The notes: generated by a model not told the origin, from the sequence alone. A DNA stretch of 64,000 bases from RUG705 sp934101175 (GCA_934101175.1 CAKOQC010000001.1:186001-250000), one strand, 5' to 3'; shown: positions 54,001-63,129, counted from the stretch's first letter. Numbers and translations: made by a program.

Positions 54001-57000
54001 AAGATAATGTTGATAAAAGCCCACTAACTGTAGCTATATGCGTTGCTCCGCCGCCGCCGCCACTTACACCATAATTTGATACACCGGTGCCGCCTCCATT
54101 ATATCCACCAGTTGTATCTGTTGTCGTGCTGCCAATATTGACATATAAAATTGTGTTTTTCTCCAAATATACTAAGCCTTTTGAATAACCACCATATCCA
54201 CCTGAAACGCCACCTTGTGCTCCCCATACCTCAAGTTTATAGTAACCTGATACAGGAACAACATATGTATATTCTCCACTATCTGAATATTCCGTAGGTA
54301 TCCCCACATGAATTATACTATCCGAAATTACAGTTTCATTTTGAACATTATCAATAATTTTTGCACATACATAATATGTTCCTGAAGTCCCCACATTGAA
54401 AGTATAAACATTATTATTACTCTTTGTATATCCAGAAGTAGGACAACTACTATCTGTTGTTATTAAATATCCATATTCTTTTATTCCACTTCCATTATCA
54501 TGAGCATTTATTGTTATATCAATACTACCAGTACTGTTAGAAGCTAATGACAACGTCCCCGTTGGTGATTCATTATCAACATGAAATGGATTTGATACAT
54601 TCTTTGTACAATTTCCATTAACATCACAAGCTTGCGCTATTAAGTAATATATCCCTGTTGCTGCTTTTAATTGATATGAACTACCTAAAGTAAATTCTAC
54701 TGAAGGGGTAGTATTTTTATCCTTAGAATAAATATACTTAAATGTTGATGAATTTAATTCATTGCTTCCTTTACTTACATTTATTGTGCTAGAAATATCT
54801 CCGCTTACATAACTAACATTACCATTTGGATTAAAGGTTACTACTGGATTAGTACTTGCAGTCCAATGAGCATATATTGTTTGGTTAGCTGTAACCGTTA
54901 CACTTGTTGATGCAGTAATTTGTGTTCCTCCACTTGCTTGAGTATACCAGCCAGCAAAACTATATCCATCTCTCACTGGGGTACATAGTTCTCCATATGT
55001 ACTACCATTTACTATTGTTTTTGAATAACAACCTAATCCACCATTATTATTATACGTAAGAATTAATGAAGCAGCATTCATATAAAATGTAGCAGTTATT
55101 CTTGCTGCTCCATTTACGCTCTTTGCATAATTAGCAGTAGGTGTTGCTGATACATTAGTAGTGGTATTTGTCTTAGTAGCAGTAGCGGTAGATGTTGTGC
55201 AATTATAGCAATACATATATTTATCTGTAAGTAAACTATTTCCTATATAGCCTGAACCACCACCACCGCCTGCGCCATGGCCACCACCACCGCCGTAATA
55301 TCCGCCGCCACCACCGCCACTCCAAGAATTTCCATTTCCACCTTGTCCAAAACTTCCATTATCGCCATAGTTTCCTTTACTTCCACCAGTTGTTTGCGTT
55401 CCTCCTGTTGGATTTTTATAATTTGATGTTGAACTTATTGCATTATTACCTATATAGCCACCACCGGAACCACCTGAAGAAGAATTATTATCTCCAACTA
55501 CACCGCCGCCGCCACCGCCGGCTGCTATTAATATATTGCTAGTTTTTGAGGATAACGTTGATAATAGTCCGCTAACTGTGGCTATATGGGTTGCACCGCC
55601 GCCGCCACCGCCAGAATATGTTGTAGAGCCACTAACTCCACCGCCATTATAGCCCCCGTTAGTAACCTCACCCTTACCACCAACATTTATATATATTATA
55701 TCGTCTTTTGACAAATTAACATTTCCTACGGAATACCCTCCATAGCCCCCTATATATGTACTATTTGCACTTCCGCCTTGAGCGCCCCATACCTCTAATT
55801 TATAGATTCCAGTTTTCGGTATTGTATATGTCTGTTCTCCACTAGTAGTATATAATTGATTAACATTAATGTAACTATATTTAACACCAATTGATGATAA
55901 ATAAGCGATATTACCAGCTTTGTCAGTTAACTTTATACAGCCATAATATGTGGCATCATTCGTATAACTTCCAGAATATTCTTTTGATACTCCTGTTTGA
56001 TTTGCATACGTAGCAGCACTACAATTACTATTCGTAGTTAAAGCAAAACCATACGTTCCAGTTAATCCTGAACCATCATCACCTTGATTAGATAATTTTA
56101 AAGTAAACTTACCATTAGTTAATGACAATGATGCTGTTCCATATGGTAAAACATTATCTTTCCATTTTGCATATAATGTCTGATTAGCTGTGGTTGTTAC
56201 TTTAGTGCTATCTGTTATTTTAGTACCTGTTCCTTTTTCGCCAGTATACCATCCATCAAAGGTAAATCCTAATCTTTTAGGTATTGGTAGCGATCCATAA
56301 GTACTTCCATATGCTACGTTTTTAGTATCATTCTTAATAAAGTTGACTTTTATCTTATAATTAGTAAATGTTTGTTTAGCAGGTTCTTTCGCCCACATCC
56401 AAAATCTAAAACCAGATCCATCAGTACCTGCTAAATCACTTGCAGTAAGTGTAATAGATTTGCTTCCACTTGTAAAGTATGTTAAGCCCTCAGCGTTTCT
56501 TGTCGCTAAATTACCAGTGCCAGCAGCATTAGCTACATCTACTACAAATGATGGCACCCCTGTTCCGGTATATGCATAACTACCTGATACATAAGTAATT
56601 GTCAGTGTATATTTATCGCCTGATGTAAAACTTAATCCTGTAAAATTTGTTAACAACGATGATGTTGAAGTAGGTGTTCCATTTATAGTTAAATATGAAT
56701 TATCATAATCATATGTTAAAGTTAGACCATTTATTGTTTTACTTGTAGTACTAAACATATTACCATTAAAATCTACTTTATATGTATTTGCGGTCCATTT
56801 AGCATATAATGTTACATTACTTGTTTTATCAAAATTTTTTGCTGATGTACCACTTGCTGTATAATATTGTGTTCCGCTACCATTTTTCTCACTGTAATAA
56901 CCATTAAAGGTATAGCCTGTTTTACTTGGTTTTGTTATGCTTGGCATTGCACTTTGATATGTTGCTGTAACCGATGTTGTACCAGCACTCGTAGCACCTT

Positions 57001-59893
57001 GATTATCTAATGTTACGGTATATGTACTTGCTTTCCAATTTGCATATAAAGTAATTGATGATGTTGGTGTATAACTTGCACCTTTATCACCTATCTTTGT
57101 ACCTCCACTACTTGCATTATACCAACCATTAAAGGTATATCCTGCTCTTGTTGGTACTGTTTGACTTAATGTTATTGTTTGATTATATGTATTTATACCG
57201 CCACTCTTAGACACATATGTCCTTTTTGATGTTTGATTACTTGGTGCTCCACTTCCTCCATTAGCATTATAACTAACAGTAAATGTCTTCTCATATATCG
57301 CATATAATGCATTTGTACCTGTTCCTAGTGGTACTCTCCTATAATCATTGGAATAATTAGAAGAATCATATGTCCATGCTACATAACTAGCTCCATCATA
57401 ACTACTTGGTACTACCTCTGCTTCACTTAAAGAATTATTATAACTTGTTCCATCACTAAGCATTCTTCTTGTTACTGTTTTACTTACATGACTACTGCCA
57501 TTATAATAATAAAAAGTTAATGGTTCTGTATATACAGCATAAAATTTTGTATTAGCTGTTGAAGGTGTAACTATTGTTGCACTATTTATAGCAGTTGCCA
57601 CCCCAATATAGTTTTCAGCTGATGCTCCACCTGTACTAGTTGTTACTGCACTAGGAACAGTATAATTAGATTGAATATATGTTCCTTTATAATTCATATA
57701 TCTTATAGCAGTAGTTGTTACACTAGCTTGTGTACCACTTTTATATATGTAATCATCTTTTGTTAATTTTGAATAATAAAATGTTCCCGTTATGGTAGTT
57801 TGATATGAAGCATAATAAGTTTGATCAGCACTAAGAGTAACTGTTTTTCCACTAGTTACTGCTACATTAGCATTACCAGTATTACTTGTACTCCATCCTC
57901 TAGCTGTATAGGTAACACTACTTACAGTTTGATTACCAATAGTAGGTGTCGTTATTGTTGCCGTAGTGGCTCTATTATAAATAGTACTAGATACTTTAGT
58001 ATTCTGATTATTATAGTAATTAAAAGTTCCCGTTATAGTCTTTTTATAAATGGCATATAAAGTTATATTGCTTGTTCCCATTTTTAAGGTACTTAAACCA
58101 CTCGTAGCATCTTTATTTGTATTCCAACCAACAAAAGTCCAATTAGACTTTGTTGCTGTTGGTGTTAAATCTATATTAGCATTATAATTCACATTAGCAC
58201 TTGTCTTAGTAGCCCCACTACCACCATTAGTGGCATAATCATAAGTTACGATATAGCTATTAACACTCCATTTAGCATATAACACTATGTTACCAGTTTG
58301 CGTAGATGATATTTTAGTTACTGCATTACCACTACCATCTTGTGTTAAATACCAACCACTAAAAGTATAACCTGTTTTGCTTGGATTAACTAAAGTAGTT
58401 TCTTTCCCATATGTATATTTTATTGGATATCCATTTCCATGAGTTCCTGTAAATGTAGTATTTCCGACATCTTTATAACTAATAGTATATGTATTTACTG
58501 TCCATTTAGCATATAGTACTAATTCTCCTGAATGTGTACTACCATCTATTTCAGTAATTGCCGTTCCACTACCATCTTGTGCTAAGTACCAGCCATTAAA
58601 GGTATAACCTGTTTTACTTGGATTAACTAATTTTGTTATACTCTTTGTAGTATATGTAAGAGGATAATTATCTCCATGTACTCCACTAAATTCAGTACCT
58701 CCTACATCTTTATAAGTTATTGCATAAGTTTTGACTGCATCTACTGAAATATTATCAGATACTGTTTCAATATTATGGTTATTTACTTTATCACTTAACT
58801 TATCTTTAGGTAGAGTAATTGTAGTTTCTCCTGAAGTATTTCCTCCTACTACTGTAAGAGTATATTTATATCCATTAGTAATATTACTTTTCTCTACTTT
58901 ACTAATAGTTATTATATTATTTGAAATAGTAAAATCACTTACTACTAGATCTTTAGATACCATACCAGTTTCACTATCTGTACATAGTAAACTAATCGTT
59001 GCAGTTTCTTTTTCATCTAGATTATTTTTACTAATATTATCCCACGTACATACAGGTCCTGTTATATCTATCTTATCTACATTTAAATTTTTACTAATTA
59101 TTTTATTATTCTTATCTTTAAACCATATATAATATGTTCCAGTATTATTAACTGTATATTCTAAATTATAGATATTATTCTGTTCATTCTCAGGAATACT
59201 TATCCATGTACTAGGTTCTGTATTACTATCAGTTACTTGATATCCTATGATTTTCTTACCAGAATTAACTGCTATAGCTTTAATAATTTGATAGTTATTA
59301 GTTAATTTTGTTATTTCAAATTTATCTACTACTATTTGATCTACTTGTGTCCATATAGATACATCGGCTGTTTCTCCTGTCATAGAGCTATCTGCTAATG
59401 TTTCATCTAACCAGATCCATATCGTATATTCTGTTAAAGTAGTAGTTACTTCAAAATTAGGAAGTATTGCCATTTCACTACCAGTAGATAATAAAGAAAA
59501 ATTTCCACTTGCTAATACTTTACCATTACTAGTAGCATTACCTAAAGTAACTGTCCACTTTAATGCTTCACTATTATTAAGATTTTCTCCTATCTCTTTT
59601 ACTTTCATATTAATAGTAGCATATAGCATCTTATCACTTATTTTATCACTTTTATAAATAGATACTGTAGTATGTACTCCAGAAGTATAACTAGTTCCTA
59701 CTTGAAAGTCTCCAACAAATTTAGATTCTCCTGAATCATAAATTATATATTCTTGTAATCCTTTACTAGTATTAAATACTACTTCTTTATTTTCTCCACT
59801 TCTCCATGAAAAGTATGCAAATGTACTTCCAAGTAATATCATTATTACTCCAAGTACCATAAGTAATATCAATGTTTTATTCTTCTTATTCAT
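51020..59893 (-). CDS. Giant modular surface protein with InlB-type and glycine-rich repeats
   Basis: Protein of 2957 residues. The N-terminus has a membrane segment (about 8-27) ending GSTFAYFSW, like the SipW-processed signals of TasA/CalY proteins, then a beta-rich domain to about 200. Ig-like parts follow. From about 420 come InlB B-repeats (GYTFNGWY...LYAKWT; near 424, 504, 914, 993, 1209, 1641, 2475). Three large glycine-rich modules (about 1354-1588, 1867-2131, 2141-2434) each begin KLEVWGAQGG and contain HIATVSGLLSTLSSKTSNIL or close variants. A fourth glycine-rich end (2751-2957) finishes VIIRNVR. No LPXTG or other anchor is seen. Function is probably adhesion or matrix formation, inferred. 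Confidence 0.88.
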   Translation of the reverse strand: MNKKNKTLILLMVLGVIMILLGSTFAYFSWRSGENKEVVFNTSKGLQEYIIYDSGESKFVGDFQVGTSYTSGVHTTVSIYKSDKISDKMLYATINMKVKEIGENLNNSEALKWTVTLGNATSNGKVLASGNFSLLSTGSEMAILPNFEVTTTLTEYTIWIWLDETLADSSMTGETADVSIWTQVDQIVVDKFEITKLTNNYQIIKAIAVNSGKKIIGYQVTDSNTEPSTWISIPENEQNNIYNLEYTVNNTGTYYIWFKDKNNKIISKNLNVDKIDITGPVCTWDNISKNNLDEKETATISLLCTDSETGMVSKDLVVSDFTISNNIITISKVEKSNITNGYKYTLTVVGGNTSGETTITLPKDKLSDKVNNHNIETVSDNISVDAVKTYAITYKDVGGTEFSGVHGDNYPLTYTTKSITKLVNPSKTGYTFNGWYLAQDGSGTAITEIDGSTHSGELVLYAKWTVNTYTISYKDVGNTTFTGTHGNGYPIKYTYGKETTLVNPSKTGYTFSGWYLTQDGSGNAVTKISSTQTGNIVLYAKWSVNSYIVTYDYATNGGSGATKTSANVNYNANIDLTPTATKSNWTFVGWNTNKDATSGLSTLKMGTSNITLYAIYKKTITGTFNYYNNQNTKVSSTIYNRATTATITTPTIGNQTVSSVTYTARGWSTSNTGNANVAVTSGKTVTLSADQTYYASYQTTITGTFYYSKLTKDDYIYKSGTQASVTTTAIRYMNYKGTYIQSNYTVPSAVTTSTGGASAENYIGVATAINSATIVTPSTANTKFYAVYTEPLTFYYYNGSSHVSKTVTRRMLSDGTSYNNSLSEAEVVPSSYDGASYVAWTYDSSNYSNDYRRVPLGTGTNALYAIYEKTFTVSYNANGGSGAPSNQTSKRTYVSKSGGINTYNQTITLSQTVPTRAGYTFNGWYNASSGGTKIGDKGASYTPTSSITLYANWKASTYTVTLDNQGATSAGTTSVTATYQSAMPSITKPSKTGYTFNGYYSEKNGSGTQYYTASGTSAKNFDKTSNVTLYAKWTANTYKVDFNGNMFSTTSKTINGLTLTYDYDNSYLTINGTPTSTSSLLTNFTGLSFTSGDKYTLTITYVSGSYAYTGTGVPSFVVDVANAAGTGNLATRNAEGLTYFTSGSKSITLTASDLAGTDGSGFRFWMWAKEPAKQTFTNYKIKVNFIKNDTKNVAYGSTYGSLPIPKRLGFTFDGWYTGEKGTGTKITDSTKVTTTANQTLYAKWKDNVLPYGTASLSLTNGKFTLKLSNQGDDGSGLTGTYGFALTTNSNCSAATYANQTGVSKEYSGSYTNDATYYGCIKLTDKAGNIAYLSSIGVKYSYINVNQLYTTSGEQTYTIPKTGIYKLEVWGAQGGSANSTYIGGYGGYSVGNVNLSKDDIIYINVGGKGEVTNGGYNGGGVSGSTTYSGGGGGGATHIATVSGLLSTLSSKTSNILIAAGGGGGGVVGDNNSSSGGSGGGYIGNNAISSTSNYKNPTGGTQTTGGSKGNYGDNGSFGQGGNGNSWSGGGGGGYYGGGGGHGAGGGGGSGYIGNSLLTDKYMYCYNCTTSTATATKTNTTTNVSATPTANYAKSVNGAARITATFYMNAASLILTYNNNGGLGCYSKTIVNGSTYGELCTPVRDGYSFAGWYTQASGGTQITASTSVTVTANQTIYAHWTASTNPVVTFNPNGNVSYVSGDISSTINVSKGSNELNSSTFKYIYSKDKNTTPSVEFTLGSSYQLKAATGIYYLIAQACDVNGNCTKNVSNPFHVDNESPTGTLSLASNSTGSIDITINAHDNGSGIKEYGYLITTDSSCPTSGYTKSNNNVYTFNVGTSGTYYVCAKIIDNVQNETVISDSIIHVGIPTEYSDSGEYTYVVPVSGYYKLEVWGAQGGVSGGYGGYSKGLVYLEKNTILYVNIGSTTTDTTGGYNGGGTGVSNYGVSGGGGGATHIATVSGLLSTLSSKTSNILIVAGGGGGKAVWSNYSGGGGSGGGISGNQGLYAGTVSPGLAYPGTQTGGGSGGTGAGNGSAGTFGLGGNSAYFGAGGGGGYYGGGGGGIVDNGVGAGGGGSGYIGNDLLTDKYMYCYNCTESGSYSTKTISTTCTNAAATENCSKQGNGHAKISFISTDYNYTKFSNGDYEEIGYSGTEQVYTVPTTGTYKLEVWGAQGGSANSYLGGYGGYSTGKVNLEKGDKLYINIGGQGTSGINGTVGITTGGYNGGGSGYTQGSSTNSGGGGGATHIAIVSGLLSTLSSKTSNILIVAGSGGGGSSWYWSDSSYAYSSGGSGGGIKGMPPIIDKLGSWTTTNHYGKGGTQTAGGQGISNGVLNAGSNNSTYTGKFGLGASADSSTGDNGGYGGGGAGGGYYGGGVGGVKGGAGGSGYIGNSLLTDKYMYCYNCTASSDTATKTYTTTNVSSTPTTNYAKSGAGAARITAISLNVDSLIITYNNNGGSGCSSKTIINGNVYGELCTPIRDGYSFSGWYTQANGGTLITASTSIIAATNQTIYAHWTASTNPVIAFNPNGNVSYVSGDISSKINVSKGSNELNSSTFKYIYSKDKNTAPSVGFTSGNSYQLKAATGTYYLIVQACDVNGKCTKTISNPFYVDNTKPTGTIALTAKNNTITAVISASDVGSGIKNYGYLITTESSCPTNGYTTSNNAQYTFNTTLSGTYRVCVKITDKVGNTNTINNTITINTTKYTYSMLISNYKCANNSAGTNPYMTYTGNCEVVNDSNNNWRIKFLTSGTLKFSDSVVIDAFLVGGGGGGNVGGGGGGGYTNTYKNITLTAKEYSIVVGAGGAVGVAGNISYFDDKTLYFANGGSPGSGAGGAGGSGGGGQASYNYGYDGGGSGGSYGTNGGGGSSSMYVNGASGGKGQWTTTCEFGEGTTSGCTNGDDYAYSGGGSGAQHCYYNSTLGTVCNSGGKGGGGTDAKGTDNRGGGGAASYAGGSGIVIIRNVR
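52218..52385 (-). repeat. Long direct repeat, copy A, within the giant gene
   Basis: About 170 nt, nearly identical to 54717-54885. It encodes SKDKNT(A/T)PSV and the neighbouring NGNVSYVSGDIS segment. It marks a duplicated block that also includes a glycine-rich module and an InlB repeat. Confidence 0.85.
54717..54885 (-). repeat. Long direct repeat, copy B, within the giant gene
   Basis: Partner of 52218-52385, with about 10-15 substitutions visible by eye. Exact repeats of this length inside one gene favour recombination and length variation. Confidence 0.85.
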
Positions 59894-60122
59894 ACACTTA
59901 CACTCCCAAAAAAATCCTCAAGTATTCTACTTGATAATTCTTGAAAAGTGTTATAAACCCTTGAAAATACTGACTTTATCTAAAATATATTGGAATTTAA
60001 AAGTATATTTTTTCTTACAAAAATATAACTGTAAATATTGCATAATCCCTTTATTTATAGTATAATTTAATCATAGTAAAAAATAATAAAGTAGAATACT
60101 TTATAACTTTTTAAGTCATACT
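59894..60122. promoter_or_regulatory. Upstream region of the giant gene with two palindromic boxes
   Basis: The region carries AAGTATTCTACTT at 59920-59932 and its reverse complement AAGTAGAATACTT at 60089-60101. Each is itself an imperfect palindrome (AAGTA-N3-TACTT). They flank the interval upstream of the start codon and may be paired binding sites. I cannot place -35/-10 boxes with confidence. Confidence 0.45.
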
Positions 60123-60153
60123 AAAAGACACCAATCAAAAGTGTCTTTTTTTC
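60123..60153. terminator. Bidirectional terminator
   Basis: Stem AAAAGACAC/GTGTCTTTT with a 9-nt loop and T runs on both strands; it ends the 60163-60753 gene on the minus strand. Confidence 0.82.
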
Positions 60154-60162
60154 TATTCATAA

Positions 60163-60753
60163 TTATTCTGTAGCAATAATAGTAATATCATCTATTAACC
60201 AACGATTATCTACAAGTACTACTCTTATTGTAGCTAAAGTATTCTTACTATTACTAGTCCATTTCTCATAAATAATTCCATTTATTTCTTTATCTAAAGC
60301 AGATGTAATACTAATCTTTGTATTATCTCCTCTAAAATAATATGTTTGATAAGTAACTAAATTACCTGCTAAATAATATCCATTTTCAGTATAAGCAAAA
60401 TAATTTCCTAAATCAGAAATATATTTCTTTATTCCATTTTCAGTAAATAAATTATTCATAACTTCATCAAAATTAGTTATCTTTTTATAAGTAATATCTC
60501 CAATAACTATAATATCATCTTGACTAACTTTAAATTTGTTATTAACAACATCATATAGTATTCTAACATTATCATAAAGTCCTTTAATAATAGCTATTTC
60601 CTTATCATTATTATTAGTATCACCAATAACTGTATTATTATCAATTAAAGACTTATTTTCATTACCTTTAGCTAAAAAGAAATCAGCTATAAAATAAAAT
60701 AATACAAATAATACTATTAATATTAACATTCCTATTTTATTCATTTTCTTCAT
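60163..60753 (-). CDS. Membrane-anchored protein of unknown function, 196 residues
   Basis: Protein with one N-terminal membrane helix (about 8-28, MLILIVLFVLFYFIADFFLA), then an extracytoplasmic part. That part is Asn/Asp/Lys-rich at first and beta-rich later (DDIIVIGDITYKKITNFDEV, GYYLAGNLVTYQTYYFRGD, STLATIRVVLVDNR type strands). Not recognised; the strand pattern resembles a small cystatin/NTF2-like domain but this is not shown. I use the ATG after ggtgat; a GTG 12 nt upstream is part of the SD. It lies upstream of the giant surface gene on the same strand, separated by a terminator. Confidence 0.7.
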   Translation of the reverse strand: MKKMNKIGMLILIVLFVLFYFIADFFLAKGNENKSLIDNNTVIGDTNNNDKEIAIIKGLYDNVRILYDVVNNKFKVSQDDIIVIGDITYKKITNFDEVMNNLFTENGIKKYISDLGNYFAYTENGYYLAGNLVTYQTYYFRGDNTKISITSALDKEINGIIYEKWTSNSKNTLATIRVVLVDNRWLIDDITIIATE

Positions 60754-60847
60754 AATTCTAATCACCTATATAAATTATAACTTATATTTCAAAAAAAGCA
60801 AACACTCTATTTATCTATTTACTAATATTTTACTTTCTTTTATTACA

Positions 60848-60897
60848 AACAAAAATAAATTAGTAAAGTTTTATTCCTCTACTAATTTATTTTTTAT
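60848..60897 (-). terminator. Terminator of gpmI
   Basis: Stem AAATAAATTAGT/ACTAATTTATTT with a 16-nt loop, then TTTTTGTTTG on the minus strand. Confidence 0.82.
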
Positions 60898-60943
60898 TTC
60901 ATTATCTTCTAATTTTTTTCTAACTTTATATTAATAATATTAT

Positions 60944-62449
60944 CTATTTAATTAATATGTTACCAGTCATCTCTTTAGGAATATCTAATCCCATTATTTT
61001 AAGAATAGTTGGTGCTATATCAGATAATTTACCTACTTCTTTAGTTAAAGTTATATCTTTATCTATAACAATAAATGGTACTAAATTAGTAGTGTGTGCT
61101 GTATTAATTGTTCCATCATCATTAATCATTTGTTCACAATTGCCATGATCTGCTGTAATTATCATTGTATATTCCATATCTTTAATCTTATCAAGTAATC
61201 TTTTTATTGATTTATCTACTGTTTCTACTGCTATTATTCCTTTTTCATATACTCCTGTATGTCCTACCATATCTCCATTAGCATAGTTAAGTACTACTAA
61301 ATCCGGTTCATTATCTAACTCTTTTATTAATGCATCTGTTATTTTTACTGCAGACATTTCTGGCATCATATCATAAGTAGCTACTTTAGGACTAGGAATA
61401 AGTATTCTCTTACAGTTATCAAGCTCTAGTTCTTTACCACCATCGAAAAAGTAAGTTACATGTGCATATTTTTCTGTTTCTGCTATTCTAAGTTGACTAA
61501 GTCCGTTATCAGCAATTACTTGTCCTAAAACATTATCTAAATTTTCATATCCATATGCATTCTCACATATAACATTACTATCTACTGGCATCATTGTAAC
61601 TAACTTAATATCTTTAGGAACTACTCTATCAAAAGAATTAAAATTTTTATTAGTAAGACATGCATATAATTCTCTTAAACGATCAGGTCTAAAATTATAT
61701 GCAATAACTGCATCCCTATCCTTAATAATTCCTTCTTTATCTATTATACTAGGTAAAATAAACTCATCTGTTACCCCTTTATCTTGATTAGTCTTCCAAG
61801 CTATTTCTATATTTTCATATTCATCCGCTATTCCTTTAGTTATCATATCATATCCAAGTTTAACACGATCATAATTATTATCTCTATCCATCATATAATA
61901 TCTTCCACATAAAGTAGCTATCTTTCCAAATCCTAATTCTTTTATTTTATTTTCAAGCATTTTAATATATTTAATTCCACTATCAATAGCTGTATCTCTT
62001 CCATCAGTAATAACATGTATATATACTGAGTAAAACTCTTCTTTTTTACACATTTCTAATAATGAGAATAAATGATTAATATGTGAATGTATTCCTCCAT
62101 CACTAAGTAATCCTATTAGATGAATATTACTATTATTTTTCTTAGCATAATTTATTGCTCCAAGTAATTTTTCATTTGTAAAAAAACTTCCATCTTTGAT
62201 ACTTTTATTTATTTTTTCTAAAGATTGATAAATTATTCTTCCTGATCCTATTGAAGAGTGTCCTACTTCTGAATTTCCCATCTGTCCTTTAGGTAATCCT
62301 ACATATTCTCCTGAAGCCTCTAAATAAGTATGTGGATATTCTCTCATAAGGCTATCTAATACTGGTGTATCTGCATTCTTATAGGCATTTCCTAAAGAGT
62401 TCTCTCTTATTCCTACACCATCCATAATACATAATAATACTTTCTTCAT
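60944..62449 (-). CDS. gpmI: 2,3-bisphosphoglycerate-independent phosphoglycerate mutase
   Basis: Glycolytic enzyme of 501 residues that moves the phosphate between positions 3 and 2 of glycerate using two Mn ions. The metal and catalytic motifs are clear: LCIMDGVGIREN at the start, GQMGNSEVGHSSIGSG with the phosphoserine, IHVITDGRDTAIDSG, and IITADHGNCEQM with later THTTNLVPF-like text (NTAHTTNLVPFIVID). Length is typical. A good ATG with gggtgat upstream. It is flanked by unrelated genes rather than by eno or pgk. Glycolysis together with ppdK and pduL fits a fermentative metabolism. Confidence 0.96.
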   Translation of the reverse strand: MKKVLLCIMDGVGIRENSLGNAYKNADTPVLDSLMREYPHTYLEASGEYVGLPKGQMGNSEVGHSSIGSGRIIYQSLEKINKSIKDGSFFTNEKLLGAINYAKKNNSNIHLIGLLSDGGIHSHINHLFSLLEMCKKEEFYSVYIHVITDGRDTAIDSGIKYIKMLENKIKELGFGKIATLCGRYYMMDRDNNYDRVKLGYDMITKGIADEYENIEIAWKTNQDKGVTDEFILPSIIDKEGIIKDRDAVIAYNFRPDRLRELYACLTNKNFNSFDRVVPKDIKLVTMMPVDSNVICENAYGYENLDNVLGQVIADNGLSQLRIAETEKYAHVTYFFDGGKELELDNCKRILIPSPKVATYDMMPEMSAVKITDALIKELDNEPDLVVLNYANGDMVGHTGVYEKGIIAVETVDKSIKRLLDKIKDMEYTMIITADHGNCEQMINDDGTINTAHTTNLVPFIVIDKDITLTKEVGKLSDIAPTILKIMGLDIPKEMTGNILIK

Positions 62450-62551
62450 TTTATCACCCTAATCTAATTTTACCTCACTTTATTAAGATTGTAAATCAAA
62501 AAAATGGACTATTGCAAAATTAGATAATTAATTTTGTAATAATCCTAATCT

Positions 62552-62797
62552 TTAATTATTTTCAGTATATATTTTATTTTGTTCATTAAATAAATATAAT
62601 AATTTATCTAATAATTCTAAATCAAAAAATTCAACTAACTCATTTCCTTCTTGTCTTACTATTTTTAAATCTTTATTATCATTTAAATTACATATTTCAA
62701 AATAAGTGTTATTTTCATAGTTTAATTTATTAACTACTAAATAGTCAGCATCATTATCTAATGTTATTACATTATCTACTTCTACCTTCACTATCAA
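62552..62797 (-). CDS. DUF1292-like small protein
   Basis: Protein of 81 residues. The pattern ITLDNDADYLVVNKLNYENN, then YFEICNLNDNKDLKIVRQEG and NELVEFFDLELLDKLLYLF resembles DUF1292 proteins (short acidic Bacillota proteins with alternating strands and a final helix). Their role is not known. Its start overlaps the upstream membrane protein gene by 26 bp, in a different frame, so the two are translationally coupled. The match is by pattern only. Confidence 0.65.
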   Translation of the reverse strand: MIVKVEVDNVITLDNDADYLVVNKLNYENNTYFEICNLNDNKDLKIVRQEGNELVEFFDLELLDKLLYLFNEQNKIYTENN

Positions 62798-63098
62798 TTA
62801 CCCTTTCTTCTTCTTTAATATTTAGTTCATTATATGTTTCGTTTAAACAACTTCCCATTTTTTTACGTTTTCTTTTTGCAGCTGCAAGCATCCAAATATT
62901 TGATATCATTAATGCTGACCAGCCAAGTGAGACAGGTATAAAAACTGGATTCATACAAACTAATGCTGCATTTAAAGCACTAAATGATACTAAAATAGCA
63001 TTAGTTTTCGTATGAACTATACATTTCCTATCGTATTTTTGATAAGCCTCCTCTAATGTTTTTACGCTTTTTATTGCATACCTTTTTTCATTTTCCAT
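62772..63098 (-). CDS. Small membrane protein of unknown function, 108 residues
   Basis: Not recognised. The first 35 residues are charged (SVKTLEEAYQKYDRKCIVH). Two membrane segments follow (about 33-50, NAILVSFSALNAALVCM, and 53-71, VFIPVSLGWSALMISNIWML). A strongly basic turn, AAAKRKRKK, fits the positive-inside rule. A charged tail ends it. It has an SD (ggagggta) and overlaps the following DUF1292-like gene by 26 bp. It lies between that gene and a J-domain protein on the same strand, about 31 nt from the latter, so the three look like one operon. Confidence 0.7.
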   Translation of the reverse strand: MENEKRYAIKSVKTLEEAYQKYDRKCIVHTKTNAILVSFSALNAALVCMNPVFIPVSLGWSALMISNIWMLAAAKRKRKKMGSCLNETYNELNIKEEERVIDSEGRSR

Positions 63099-63129
63099 AA
63101 TACCCTCCTATTAAATCTTAAAATAATTC

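Noticed and set aside
51043..58060. Several long open frames on the plus strand opposite the giant gene (Pro-rich, His-rich, Ser/Thr-rich)
   Set aside because: They are shadows of the glycine- and threonine-rich codons of the surface protein, lack SD sites and have low-complexity products.
59776..59893. LPXTG or other sortase signal in the giant protein
   Set aside because: The C-terminus is glycine-rich and ends VIIRNVR with no LPXTG, hydrophobic span and charged tail; only the N-terminal membrane segment could anchor it.
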